From: Phytoseiulus persimilis
Lineage: Eukaryota > Arthropoda > Arachnida > Mesostigmata > Phytoseiidae
Length of the DNA: 64,000 bases
Assembly (NCBI GenBank): GCA_037576195.1
Contig: CM075101.1
Span: 10,168,001 to 10,232,000 of the forward strand
Reading direction: 5' to 3'
Shown: piece after piece, positions 52,801 to 62,203 of the stretch
How positions within the stretch are numbered: position 1 is the stretch's first letter
Layout of the letters: each line of letters opens with the position of its first letter
Position numbers and translations under genes: made by a program
The notes under the pieces: model-generated
The model's input: the letters and a program-made list of their open reading frames with translations, nothing else
Databases searched by the model: none
Told to the model about the DNA's origin: nothing

Positions 52801-55320
52801 TCAGTTTGACCCTGGAACAGTTTTGCTTCCTTCTGTGTCCGCTCTATTTAACTCCGCTCGATCGCAGCGCACGAGATGCTCGCCGGCGTTCGGTTGACAA
52901 CCATCTGGGAGGGATCGATCGTCTGTGGGAATGCGTGAAGCGCCCCGGATGCTTCGGGAACTGGTTTCGTTCCGCAGGGCGCTCGTACCGTGAAACACTG
53001 GCGATCGTTCTGCGAGGAGCTTAGCGTGTACTCGAACCTCCTCGAACGAGTTATGCCCTCAATCGGGCAGACCGGGACTCCGGCGGCGTGGGTTTCCGTA
53101 TATTAGCAGAGAACTCGGGAAGTTCCCTCGAAACCCGGTCAAGAGTCGGAGCGCAAACCCGGGGAGCGGGTCCATCGCCCCCGCGCCCACTTCGATCCGT
53201 CGATGGAAAGACTCGAGCGCTGGCTCGTTCATCCGTCGCGAGTCGTCGGTCAACCTCTCAGGCAAATTAGATCTCGTTCCCGGTCGGCTGAGGCGAGCTC
53301 GCTACGAAGGTCGGGGTTAATTGTTGTTTCTTTTTGGAGTCTGCGGGCTCTCGCGGGGCTACCCAACAGACGTGCACCAGAGAGCTGGCCTCATCTGAGC
53401 ATTCAGAAGTCGTGGTTCCAGGCGAGGCCGGATTGATGGCCTGCTCTCCAACGTCAAAAGTTCGGACTGGCTCGATCAGATAGGACACCAGACTCCGGAT
53501 GCGAGCGATCGCCCGCTTCAAACTTCCACTCCCCTCGGCACTAACACGACGCCTGCATTCCTGCAACTCCACCTGATGGAGACGCCACCTTCAGAGAGTC
53601 GAACGACAGCGGATACGGGTGACTGTGAATGATCACCCGCGCTTGCGAAGCGGTGACGCAGAGGCTCGATCATCCGATGCCGTCACAAGTTCGAGACCTC
53701 GTCGGCCTAAAACGAGGCGGCTGACCTCGAGAATTATAAACTGAGCCCACAGGCCATCGAACGGGAGTCGATGATGAGACGATGATACCGGACCGAGACC
53801 GTGTCAGATCGAATTTCGGAGCGATCCTTTGACGCTTCCAGGCGCGCACGACCAACCGAACCTCTTCCGTTCCTTGCCCGTCTCCCCTGTTTCTTCCGCA
53901 ACTCTCGTAGATCCGTCGATCAAGAGTGTTGAGTGCGACTCTGAGGGCATTTCTGAGAGGGTCATCATTGAATGGGACTTCGATTCGACCGTTGCCCCAG
54001 CGCCTCTGAAAATGCCTCTATCCGTCACGAGTTTTCCCTCGCGAGACAGCGTGTGATCGAACTAAAATTCAACGATACCCCTTCATGATGGGGAAAACGA
54101 GATTTAGTGGGATTCGCTCGATCGATTCGATTACGCGGACTCCACATCCCGTTGGGCTGAGAAGCGACGGAGTCTTACGAACCAGAAGTCCGCAAACCAC
54201 AGTGCTCGAAGGACTACCCTGACCGCCCACTGGCTCACAGCACTTACGAGGTCCACGAAGTGACATGCTGGAGGTGACGTTCCGGAAGTTTCTGCTCGAC
54301 GGAGATGCCCTGCCCGTCGTAGAACAACAGCGGGGTGTCCTCATCTACAAAATGGAAGAGTTTCATGCCTGGAGAGTAATTGGAATATGATTCTCTGAGG
54401 CAATCTTGCACGCAGGTGAATCGACACTAATCAGCCGAGACACCGCCTTCGGAAACACGCTGATCGGCTCCCTGATCCTTGGGGGAAACTCCAGACGAGT
54501 CTGTTCGGCGAATAGCGGTCTGAAACTCTCACGATGCCGGAGATCCGGGGCGGGTTGCTTGATTACCGACTAATCCGCGAAAGTCGACCTCACCTGCGTG
54601 AGGGCTAGCCACAACGAAATACAGCCGGCTGTTTTCGCTGGACACGGGAACAAACGTTGTGAGTGACGTCGCCGGCCTGAACTCTATCGACTTCAGGGCC
54701 TTCCATTTCGCGGTGGCTCCCTCGACCAAGCCCAACGTGACAACTGCTCCCGGGGGTCCGGCCCCCCTCGATATACACAGCCAATAGAGCCTCCCGAGGT
54801 ATTGTGTGGTCGTGCTGAACACCGATCGGGGGCACGTGTCCGAGACCGGGTTTATGGATGTGATTCGCGACAGGTCTGCAACGATTTTATTCTCATCGAT
54901 GGGGGCGAGACGTTGCGCCTGGGTGAGACAGAGATCAGCCGTAACCACATGCTACAACCAAGCGCTCAGACCACTGACCTGAAAGCTCCTTCAGGGACTT
55001 CGCGTAGTCCGGGTGCGTGGTCTCTCGCGCGGGGTTACCTAGAAAATCAACAACTATGATGAGGAGGAACACGGATGAGGAACCATACGTTGATGGAGTC
55101 CGATCGGAGATCGGGTCCGATCTGACTCCGAAACTTCCGAGGAGCTGTCAGCCTCCGGATGGAGAACTCGCTCGCGTATCTTTTCGATAGTCATCGTGAG
55201 CCGAAAGTAGATGCCTTCCAGATCCTGTTCGAATGAAATGTGACGCCATAGTTCGAACTTGAACGACTCACCGACGCAGAGAGCGTGGAAGGTGGCGAAG
55301 AACAAGAAGCCGAGCCTCAT
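32564..55320 (-). CDS. Giant secreted EAR-propeller / NG-repeat protein (multi-exon)
   Basis: A single long minus-strand gene is the simplest reading. It starts with a signal peptide at 55320 and about 27 exons were placed with AG acceptors, GT (twice GC) donors and matching phases; the lowest one placed is 32564-32754, whose phase-1 donor shows that at least one more exon follows. Order: signal peptide and helix, EAR/EPTP-like blades, coiled linker, a long series of about 35-45-residue repeats with an (I/V/L)NG(V/L) motif, a second coil, and another set of EAR-like blades. The protein should be extracellular; EAR propellers are ligand-binding domains in TSPEAR and LGI proteins, but the ligand here is unknown. 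Gaps in my model: 54.2-51.4 kb, 50.9-49.1 kb, 43.8-43.0 and 38.9-38.8 kb, and 36.2-32.75 kb. It could be two genes (see the ATG at 50065). Confidence 0.7.
36206..37993 (-). CDS. Giant gene exons: second EAR-like propeller
   Basis: Exons 37812-37993, 37287-37480, one ending at 36720, 36544-36673 and 36206-36357; a further segment near 37.6-37.75 kb (WITGLEKRSGRILSWDSEIC) follows 37812 in phase 0, and another lies near 37.1-37.2 kb. Blade text: GDWFFAVENHPASGGNGRLG; MVLATEFAGHIFLVALSPNS; QLVFVTSGCFGSERAPQTVA; ATVLLGNRMCLVLSGQVGVR; VAIVPLENKCLVIATQKRQ. The 36720 to 36673 to 36357 chain is exact in phase (2, 0), which selects these frames over competing open frames. Blade count is at least six. 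Confidence 0.72.
38525..41228 (-). CDS. Giant gene exons: NG-repeat domain, last part, and second coil
   Basis: Exons 41068-41228, 40851-40988, 39794-40067, 39600-39676, 39299-39494, 38952-39133 and about 38525-38755. Repeats: VEGAIANVDLTKLGD; GGVEIRDLQQTRDG; TPSLNGVPSWRLRDYV with CDRINGRNLAAHLEF; GKLNGLSIPNDVFSARD; LEVIGNINGVPVDPHHALL with LPQTIRGEAVVSG. The last exon is helical (RRASDLSRALDTSIAALKLL) and mirrors the coil before the repeats. Phases agree from 41228 to 38952; the link from 38952 (phase 0) to 38755 (phase 1) implies a missing short exon or a different border. Confidence 0.75.
41563..44605 (-). CDS. Giant gene exons: NG-repeat domain, middle
   Basis: Exons 44252-44605, 43895-44101, 42888-42962, 42367-42518 and 41563-41665. 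Repeat turns seen: KTINGISLSNLCHLEHGC; STVSGVDIPALLRHGIRLD; SINGVTASDLRRNF across the 43895/42962 junction; GVSQEDFLGWMVNG. The 44252 exon ends at a strong GTGAGT donor although its frame stays open further. Phases are 1-1, 1-1, 1-1, 1-0 and 0-1. A possible additional exon near 43.5 kb (after GTTCCCAG) gives NGVSLGAHPARVD but does not fit the chain and was left out. Confidence 0.78.
44908..46926 (-). CDS. Giant gene exons: NG-repeat domain, first half
   Basis: Exons 46684-46926, 46458-46594, 46122-46213, 45691-45881, 45337-45576 and 44908-45225, all phase-consistent. Each repeat has a short beta-like strand, an NG turn, a leucine-rich stretch, then a Q.I.(G/A) turn: RHINGIRPQLLVTKNTDQTI; FSPESILMKYGDQSLTG; SALNGVPLRRVFSFVDI; SFNGQRLLEG; TLNGLTFGDILGHKL; ASVNGVSLAALFRRGIPLN. 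The exon at 45691 ends ATG|GCAAGT, a GC donor confirmed by phase into 45576. No known domain matches from memory; the pattern suggests a repetitive beta structure. Confidence 0.82.
47518..49098 (-). CDS. Giant gene exons: last blades of first propeller and coiled linker
   Basis: Exons about 48969-49098, then 48586-48906, 47904-48166 and 47518-47674. The second encodes WGVFVLAVASESEGVVLFEF and HVHIFMDERAHLFL; the third encodes VFNLTVDSFPEEKRWYSESL, both EAR-like. The fourth is helical and charged (LRELPRLKRSVQEAQGKLNA) and ends NNIIT in phase 1, joining directly to the first NG-repeat exon. Phases of the last three match exactly. The join between the first and second is not resolved: the available donors are in phase 0 where phase 1 is needed. 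Confidence 0.75.
47735..47895 (+). repeat. GA-rich simple repeat
   Basis: Runs of GAGAGA broken by GATA and GGGA stretches fill much of an intron between exons 47518-47674 and 47904-48166 of the minus-strand gene. On the coding strand this is a long pyrimidine tract running up to the next acceptor. Open frames through it are low-complexity artefacts. Confidence 0.8.
49444..49462 (+). repeat. Poly-C homopolymer tract, 19 bases
   Basis: An uninterrupted run of C in an apparent intron of the minus-strand gene (a G-run on the coding strand). Exact length is doubtful for the usual sequencing reasons. Confidence 0.85.
49871..50065 (-). other. Short ORF with strong signal-peptide-like start, possible second gene start
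   Basis: A 64-codon frame opens MNFGFISSVLVVLALQIVGL and continues to an amphipathic helix (EILIKLFLQADISRSTLLKI) and a stop at 49871. The hydrophobic core looks like a real signal peptide. No good donor was found before the stop, and the blades on either side together make about one seven-to-eight-bladed propeller, so I prefer intronic coincidence. If real, the giant locus is two tandem secreted genes, or this is a separate small secreted protein. Confidence 0.3.
51008..51420 (-). CDS. Giant gene exons: two EAR-like blades
   Basis: Exon ending at 51297 encodes INYFRGATGKIHLALAPKEG followed by SVVVYSWE; its upper border is unsure (an acceptor TATTTCAG lies near 51370). It ends AAG|GCAAGT, a GC donor. 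Exon 51008-51174 follows in phase and encodes DFMACTSKSGAVELFRYELS before CAG|GTACGT. Both fit the EAR pattern of two aromatic/hydrophobic strands with a following V.(V/L)(Y/F)..(W/Y). The frame may read on past the donor to a stop at 50865; that tail is basic and unlike a blade. Confidence 0.65.
54248..55320 (-). CDS. Giant gene, first four exons: signal peptide and first EAR-like blades
   Basis: Exons 55089-55320, 54979-55038 (60 nt), 54594-54875 and 54248-54344. The start ATG at 55320 opens MRLGFLFFATFHALCVGES, a compact signal peptide, followed by a charged helix (TMTIEKIRERVLHPE). Phases run 1, 1, 1, 2. The third exon begins at GTTGCAG|AC rather than at the nearer CACCCAG, because only that acceptor keeps phase. 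Blade-like text: LTTFVPVSSENSRLYFVVAS then DTPLLFYDGQ, the F...L.VA...LF pattern of EAR repeats. The 60-nt exon is supported by its frame only in the required phase. Confidence 0.75.
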
Positions 55321-58300
55321 GTCTCACGCGTCTGCAGTGGTTCGACACCGGATTTTTGTTCAACGCGATCGATCTCAACCACGTCAAGCAAACAATTCTT
55401 ACAACAGATTTCTCAAGAGCCGATTCTACTCGGTTCCGAGTTACAACATGGCGTCTTTCATTGACGTGCACTTGGCATCCCTCGGGCATGCTGATTATTT
55501 GCTCGAGATGAGCGGCAGCCCAACACTTCTCTCCCGTTCATCTAGCTCCGAGTTTCGCCTCACTCCCACAGTGCTGCTTCCTCCGGGAGTTTTCCCGTCA
55601 CCGTTGTTCGGGAACTTTCCGTTCCGGTCAGTCTTCCTCGAGCAGCGACGTGAGGCTGACGCCGGGAACGGAGCTAAGTCCCGCTGGATATGATTACGCG
55701 TGTGAAATCCCACAATGATTCAGTCGGAGTCTCCGTTCTGTGAGGTCACCGACAGTTTGTCTGTGACACTTTATTAACGTCCGTGTAATGCTCGTGACTT
55801 CGACACATCGGCCAATACCTCGATGCCATCATGTATGGTAAGCCGGAATGAGATGCGTATGACCGATGCGCTGCGGCGTGGCTAACAGGGAGGCTGACAG
55901 AGAGCAGACAAAGAGGAGATTTTGTTCAAGTGCAGATTTTCTATTGACGCCGTGACAAGAAAGCGAATAGGAAAGCTGGGGGAAAAGGTTCGCTTCATGC
56001 TTTCGAGCTCGGTCAGGCCCACGTCAAACATCACGTCAACGAAGTCTGCTCTCCCGAATCTCCCGGCATTCCTGGAGTCCTTTCTATCGGAGCATTCTAT
56101 TCTCCCATCGCTCGCCTACTTCTCCGTTTCCGTTCTCTGTGCTGCGCTGTCTCCCAGACAGGATCGATGGATCCGGCGCGATGGTGACTCGATGAAATTA
56201 GAACTTCGCTCTGGAAGCCCGCTTTCAGAAGTAATTGACAAGAAAAACTGAATCGATGGCGTTTGGACGTAGAGGAGGTTGATTTGTCAAAGGTCAGTCG
56301 ACGGACGCGCCATCTCGGCGCCCGCTCCAGCGATCTCACTGAAGGTCTACCGTATTTAGAATTGTATTTGAGCGCAAATTAGATTTGCTGAGGAGCCCGT
56401 TATATCCGGCGAGATGACCTCGCAGGAATAGCTTTTCGCTCGGCTTCCCGTCTCAGTGGGGCCCGGAACTGGCGTCTCAATGATCAGCAAGACATAACTC
56501 CTGAATTTCCATTGACCCGCCGGATCCTAAGAATAGCGACGACCGAGTGCTTTGTCCTCAACTTTGAGTGGGCTGCGTGAATCATTCGAATTCTGCGTCG
56601 ACTCTGTCATCTATTCCTATCTATAGGAAAACTCATCTGCTTTCAAATCGGAATTTTCTCGGAGTTCCACCCCAAGCTTTGAAAAGTTCCACCTCCACCT
56701 ATGAAACTATTCTTAGGTCGACCGGGGTATTCTATCGACTCTGGCGATGCTTCTATCGAGCCAGAGTTTCCTACTGGCGCTACCTGGGTTTGCTATTTGT
56801 CACTCGAGATGCGGCCACGCAGCTCTACCGCTCGGGAAATGGACACGTTTTCCGACGCGAGGGAACAAGAGATTGTTCGAATTCCATTTCATTCCTCGGA
56901 AGGGTCATCGCGACAACCGAGAGAGATTCCAGTGGAGACAGTCAACGGCTGGGAGAAACCAGCCTCACACCTTACAGGTTTGATGATGTCGTAAGGTTGA
57001 CCGATACACGCGAGGGCGTTCTTGTGAACTGGAGTTCATTCACTCGATGGTCCTGAATCGAATAGCAGCGAAAAGGGCTCGCGACCGATGTAGAACGGAC
57101 TGAGCTCGAGAATCATCCTCTCGGACTTTTTTTTCTCTCGACATGCAACTTGGAGAAGTCTCTCCAGTTGCCCTCGCTACAATTATGCTCCGAGATAGAG
57201 AGCGCGCTGGTGGCAGCTAGAACAAGTCGATGTCTCCAGAGCTAGAGCTTCGAAGATCATGATAATGAACATTCCTGCAATATTCCCACTCCATGGGGAA
57301 GTTATAAGGGGTAAGACGATTCGACCCGTGCATCATTCTGCCGAGCTGTAACTCCGCCCGATTGGGGTCTGCATGTTGAAGGAGAGGCCGCGACCGACGA
57401 AGACAAAATGAAGTCTGACCACCCCGGACTGGGAGATCCTGGATGCCTCTCGTTCGAGAAGTGGTTTGAGAATTGCGATGATTGGCATTATTGGAGTCAA
57501 GTACAGTGACGCCGACCCCGTGGGTCAGGCGATACTTGATTCGTCTCACGTTATCATCGAGAATCCACTCATGCAGGCGGCCAGGACACCAACCTCAGGG
57601 AGTTTTCCGCCTGAGCATATTCTTGTTCCCTTAACTGCTGGCCCTCGTTCATTCTCCAATTCTGCGTCTCTCCAGCGCGGGAAGCGGAGCAAACTCAAGC
57701 GGCAGCCTAGCACTCCTCGATCTTCAGCATGAGCACGCGACCTCTGAGCTGAGTTGCCGCCCGACAGCCTCCCGCAGCTTCTGTCCCGAATATGTTGCAT
57801 ACGTCGCAGTCAGGCACTGTGTGCTCCGTGTTTCCCAGTTGGCCTGAGTCGTCTGACCTTTACTGCTAGCTCATTATTATTCTTGCCCCGGAAAAGTTTA
57901 GTTATTATCCGACTTAAGCTACAGACCGGACGTGAGTTCACTCGAACTGGCGAGGAGCACGTTTCGTTGAGACTCTCGCTCCGAATAGCAACAACTCATT
58001 CAGTACGAGAGGGATCCTGGGACGCGACATGGCGCCGGCGACGCGTGCGGAGAACTAAGATCACTGGAATTTTGTTCTTCTGTCGCCCTTGAGAGCTGAA
58101 ACTCAGACTATATGAACTCGGAATCATCTCTGCCGCTTTCCCAACTATTAAGATGCGGGTTTTCAGGCTTCCTATCTATCCTAGGGATGCAATCGAGAGT
58201 CTTGTAACGGAACGCAACGGCGAACGCGGACCTCAGACGGTAGAATCCCTCAAGAGCGCTACTCGTTCTAGATCGGTAGAGTTCGAATCTGGTCACGACT

Positions 58301-59005
58301 GCTAACGAGGGATCGTATTTAAAATGGAGCGGGGATTACGTTGAGCTCACTCGGGGCGATATTTTCCTCGGTGTTCCCGACATGAACGCTTCCCTCTGTG
58401 ATCCCCGCTGTCGGCTTCGAGCAATCGGTTATCATGGGTTGCACCATAAGACGGCAGATCAGAAACATCTCGTTCTGCGGACCGCATTCCAACAAAATTC
58501 GATCACGCTGTCGGGGCTGCAGGAGATACACGGATAGAGTTGAGGTGGGGCTTCTCTTTCGATATCAAACCTTGAACTTCAGGAGCCAGCCGTCGACTTT
58601 CGGACGCCGCTCTCATACGTTGAACACAATTTCCGAGGAGGTAAGGACGGAAATCGATGTGACCACATCATGTTAGACTTCGCGTTTATTCAGTAGATAC
58701 AATGAGTCACGGCGCATCATGGAAAGGAGAAGCTTAAGCGCGGCTATTCGAATCATTGAACAGCCGTCTCGTTTTCGAAGTCAATATCCCCCGCCGCAGT
58801 TCCCTTCGATGGGCTCGCACGAGTCTATTGTGGTGAATCCTCACCAGAACCTGATGAGAATCTCTCTCCCTTGGCACCGCCGAAGTAGAGACTCCTCGCA
58901 TCTGCGGAACACGTATACATCGAAATCGGATGAGGGTTATATTTTCGACACAGCTACATGGTTACATTACACGGTGTCAGATGAGTTCTCAGGGCACTTC
59001 GCGGT
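55321..59005. other. Intergenic region, nothing firmly coding
   Basis: Between the start of the giant minus-strand gene and the stop of the BTB-like gene I see only competing short open frames. The ones at 56568-57056 (+), 57217-57549 (-) and 58319-58531 (-) have mixed composition but no signature and no matching partner exons. The promoter of the giant gene should lie just above 55320; no clear TATA or initiator stood out. Confidence 0.5.
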
Positions 59006-60391
59006 TCAAGGCAATAGCGAAAGCTCAGAAATAACGGCGGAACTCGCCTTGAACGGTAGCATATACGATTTGGACACGTTGGGGAAACTCTCGAGCAGGC
59101 TCAGCACAGAGACCTCATCGAGGAAGAAGCTCCCACCAGCGCTCTTCAGAGTCATGCGTTCGTGTCTTTTTGAGAGGATGAGGTTGTCCCCAGCTTGGGC
59201 AACGGTATCTGTCGATGAATAGAACCGACGTATTCGAACCGAAATTTCATTGGTTTCCTTATAGCTAACAGGATGATCACTCATGAAAGAAAACACACGA
59301 TTCCCAGACAGAACCAAATTTCGAACTGATCCTCGATCGGTTTTCCTAGAAACAATAAAGGAACTCTTCCCTGATCTCGAGTATATAGATACTGAGTCCG
59401 AGAAAGCGAGCACTAGCAGATCGCCATCATAATTGAAATCCATCAGCTTTACCTTCCCGAGGAAATCGAGTACTTGAACGAAGCTGTCGTCATTGATCCA
59501 TTGCAGCACAGTATCAGTGCGTCCGTCGTCTCGCACAGCGAAAACGGAATTTTGTCTCGGAACCATCAGCTTACATTCACTCAACACTTCTACAGGCTCA
59601 CCCTGGTGATGAATATCCTTCCGATACACTTTGCTGCCCGATTTGTAGAGCACATAGGATCCTTGTTTGAGGTAGAAAAATTCCTCCATCTGGGTGCTCT
59701 CTAAGCTGATGTGTTTGCCGAAGAGATCTAGAAATTTGAATCGATCCCCGTCGAGAATCGCTGTTTTTGTTGCATCTTCTTCTTTGAATAAAAATATCGG
59801 AACCGAACGTCTGTTGAAATCGATGGGTATAGCCTGCAGGTTCAACTCGATACACTCACGGAGCTTTTCTTTGACTAGATTCAGCGCGTTCGACATTACA
59901 CCTGGATCGTCGTCGCAATGCCTCGCGATTCGTGTTATCTGCTGTTTGTAGATTTCGGCTGTCCGCAGAGGACTCTCCAACAGAAGTCGGAAGCATTGCA
60001 TCACTGTCTGAGTTGAACATTCTGATGGATAGTCGCGTTCGGAGAATCCTTTTTTCTCGCAAAGCGCTCCGAAAATTTTAGACGTCAACTCTCTAAGCTG
60101 CAGTTGACCACTCACAGCAAACAGGTTCCATAAGTCCGACAAACTCTGAGGGAGATTTCCCTCCTTATGTGCATTGAACAAATCCACCACCGAGCTTTCT
60201 TGGACAGTGACGACAATGTACGAAGTGCCTTCAGCGAATTGTTTCCTCAGAACTGGCGAGGCCTTCCAGAGCGCTTCATCGAGGCGGACGATCTGCCCGT
60301 CGACAGTTTGAACAGAGTTTTTGATCGATGGCGCACCAACAGATGCGAAGAGCAGCTCGAACTCAGAGACCATGTCCACGGGATAGGACAT
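59006..60391 (-). CDS. Intronless BTB-like / beta-propeller protein, 461 aa
   Basis: ATG at 60389-60391 (MSYPVDMVSEFELLFASVG) to TGA at 59006. Residues about 25-105 follow the BTB plan: VDGQIVRLDEALWKASPVLR, then VVTVQESSVVDLF, then LWNLFAVSGQLQLRELTSKI. A helical BACK-like part follows to about 200. The rest alternates short beta strands like WD/NHL-type blades, e.g. GKVKLMDFNYDGDLLVLAFS. BTB-propeller proteins are often substrate adaptors for Cul3 ubiquitin ligases; that role is not shown here, and the BTB match is divergent. The frame opens six codons earlier at a TTG, but the ATG is the better start. A tandem paralogue lies at 62865-64000. Confidence 0.85.
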   Translation of the reverse strand: MSYPVDMVSEFELLFASVGAPSIKNSVQTVDGQIVRLDEALWKASPVLRKQFAEGTSYIVVTVQESSVVDLFNAHKEGNLPQSLSDLWNLFAVSGQLQLRELTSKIFGALCEKKGFSERDYPSECSTQTVMQCFRLLLESPLRTAEIYKQQITRIARHCDDDPGVMSNALNLVKEKLRECIELNLQAIPIDFNRRSVPIFLFKEEDATKTAILDGDRFKFLDLFGKHISLESTQMEEFFYLKQGSYVLYKSGSKVYRKDIHHQGEPVEVLSECKLMVPRQNSVFAVRDDGRTDTVLQWINDDSFVQVLDFLGKVKLMDFNYDGDLLVLAFSDSVSIYSRSGKSSFIVSRKTDRGSVRNLVLSGNRVFSFMSDHPVSYKETNEISVRIRRFYSSTDTVAQAGDNLILSKRHERMTLKSAGGSFFLDEVSVLSLLESFPNVSKSYMLPFKASSAVISELSLLP

Positions 60392-60537
60392 CCTTCCAGC
60401 TCGCAGCAAAGGTTCCTGTGATTTTCAGAAGTCGGTGTCAAGCCGCCGGTCAAGAGCGTCCCTGCAGAATCAGACGTCCGATTTATTCTCTGGCGAATCG
60501 CAAATGTATTAGAAGCATCGAGTTTAGGGGTCGCAGA

Positions 60538-60557
60538 CTCGGACTTGCGAGTCCGAG
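60538..60557. repeat. Perfect 8-bp stem inverted repeat with 4-base loop
   Basis: CTCGGACT, loop TGCG, AGTCCGAG. It lies between the BTB-like gene start and the 45-bp array. On the RNA of either strand it would form a small hairpin; no U-tract or other functional mark goes with it. Confidence 0.5.
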
Positions 60558-60650
60558 CCCACGAAACCAGGTGAGGGCGCAAAATCTCTGATTCTGAGCT
60601 AGTACGATCGGAAACGGAGGCTGACTTTCGTTTGAGAATCACTGACTGGA

Positions 60651-60985
60651 GGCATGATTCTGAGACCAATCTGAGCATTACTTCCCAACTCTGGAGGGGT
60701 GATTCCGGGGTCAATCTGAGCATTACTTTTCAACTCTGGAGGGGTGATTCCGAGACCAATCTGGCCATTACTTTCCAACTCTGGAGGGGTGATTCCGGGG
60801 TCAATCTGAGCATTACTTTTCAACTCTGGAGGGGTGATTCCGAGACCAATCTGGCCATTACTTTCCAACTCTGGAGGGGTGATTCCGAGACCAATCTGGC
60901 CATTACTTTTCAACTCTGGAGGGGTGATTCCGAGACCAATCTGACCATTAGTTTCCAAGTGTGGAGGGGTGATTCCGGGACCTAT
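60651..60985 (+). repeat. 45-bp minisatellite array, about seven units
   Basis: GGGGTGATTC recurs at 60696, 60741, 60786, 60831, 60876, 60921 and 60966, exactly 45 bases apart. Units alternate two forms, CCGAGACCAATCTGGCCATT and CCGGGGTCAATCTGAGCATT. It is the reverse complement of the array type at 27.6 kb and matches the unit inside the hAT MITE at 63.3 kb. Both strands are open across it because the period is a multiple of three; the predicted 15-residue peptide repeat is an artefact. I found no TIRs around this copy. Confidence 0.92.
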
Positions 60986-61009
60986 ACATTCACTTAACCA
61001 GCCACCCAT

Positions 61010-62203
61010 GCATGAATTGATGGATGGAGATCATGAAATACTGCGTGAATTTCCCGGCTCTACTGAATTTTCGAAATTCTGGTACAACTTCAGGACCACT
61101 CCATCTTAAAGCTGGGAATTCATGAATCCCAGTGCCCAACCCATGAATGGGCCTCACTGCACGACATTTACACAACGTGAGACCTGGTTACTCCCAGAGC
61201 CAGCTCGAGGCGGAATGATCGGAGGAAAATCCATCAGGAGAAAAACGGCTTCATGGCAAAAGCGACGAGTGGGAGCGGGGATTTCTTCATATTCCAGGAA
61301 GCCCTTTTCGCAGAGTGTTGATATTATGTATCGAGAGCGGCCCCAGGGAACCTCCCGTGACCGTCTCCATCAGGTTCCGCACTCCCCCGAGACGGAGTGC
61401 GGGAATCATTCTGTGAGACGCCGGCAGGCCGCAGTACTGAAAAATATCTAACGGCTGACCTGAGAGCAAGCTCCGGCAGCAGACTGAGGTCGGTGGAATT
61501 CATCGAGTTTCCGCGGGCGCTGCGTAATTGTCACGGCTGATGAACCCAGCGAGGCGAACTCCAGATCGTGTTGTAGTTTGTGTGTGGCGGTTCCGCTGAC
61601 GTTCCAGGTCGGGGGGATTCCGACGATCTGTTGAGGCGAGCATCAGAGCAACTTTGATCTACATCGTGGATCTATAGCGTGCCTTGGAATGCTTAGTCGG
61701 CAGCGGAATTCTCGAGTGTGTTCCTTCAATGGGCGACACTTCCGCCGGACGTTGAAGACGTAGTAAGCGAGGTACTCCTTCCAGGAACGGGGCGAATGAA
61801 TCTGGTCCGAAATTGAGGAAACCATTGAGGACACCGCAAGAATATGAGGTGAGACGCCGTGGGTAAGACACACAGAGTCGAGATTCTCGCTGATGTCCGC
61901 AGCTCGGGGGACTCCGGCAACGCACATCACAGATGGCCATCTTGGCCCGCTTGAGCGGGTGACCCGACAATAGAGCGGTTCGAACGAGAACATAGTTCGG
62001 ATGACCGAGAGGAGGGCTGAGAAAATTGAGCGCTCTGTCTTCTCGGAGGCGAAGGTGTGACAGAACGAGGAGCAAATGAGAGTGCCAGCATAGCAGCCAA
62101 CTTCTCTCACAGCGTACCGGCCGAAGTATCATTGTTTGCTTATTCGGAACGTTGAAATCTTCTTAGAAGACGAAGAAAGATGGGGCCTCTCTAATCAGCG
62201 CAG
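61010..62203. other. Region without a supported gene
   Basis: Two overlapping minus-strand frames of about 155 codons (61643-62132) stay open in different phases, so codon evidence does not choose between them. One starts MREVGCYAGTLICSSFCHTF and could be secreted, but no family signature or splice partner was found. The rest holds nothing recognisable. Confidence 0.4.

Noticed and set aside
58255..58300. tRNA gene suggested by GTTCGAATC
   Set aside because: The flanking bases do not form a T-arm or acceptor stem; similar GTTCGAATC at 30790 also fails.
58719..59222. Plus-strand 167-codon frame
   Set aside because: Its second half is antisense to the conserved C-terminus of the BTB-like gene; conservation of the duplicate follows the minus-strand frame.
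60599..61009. Open frames on both strands across the 45-bp array, predicting a 15-residue repeat protein
   Set aside because: The period is a multiple of three, so any frame without a stop in one unit stays open; the same satellite occurs inside transposons.
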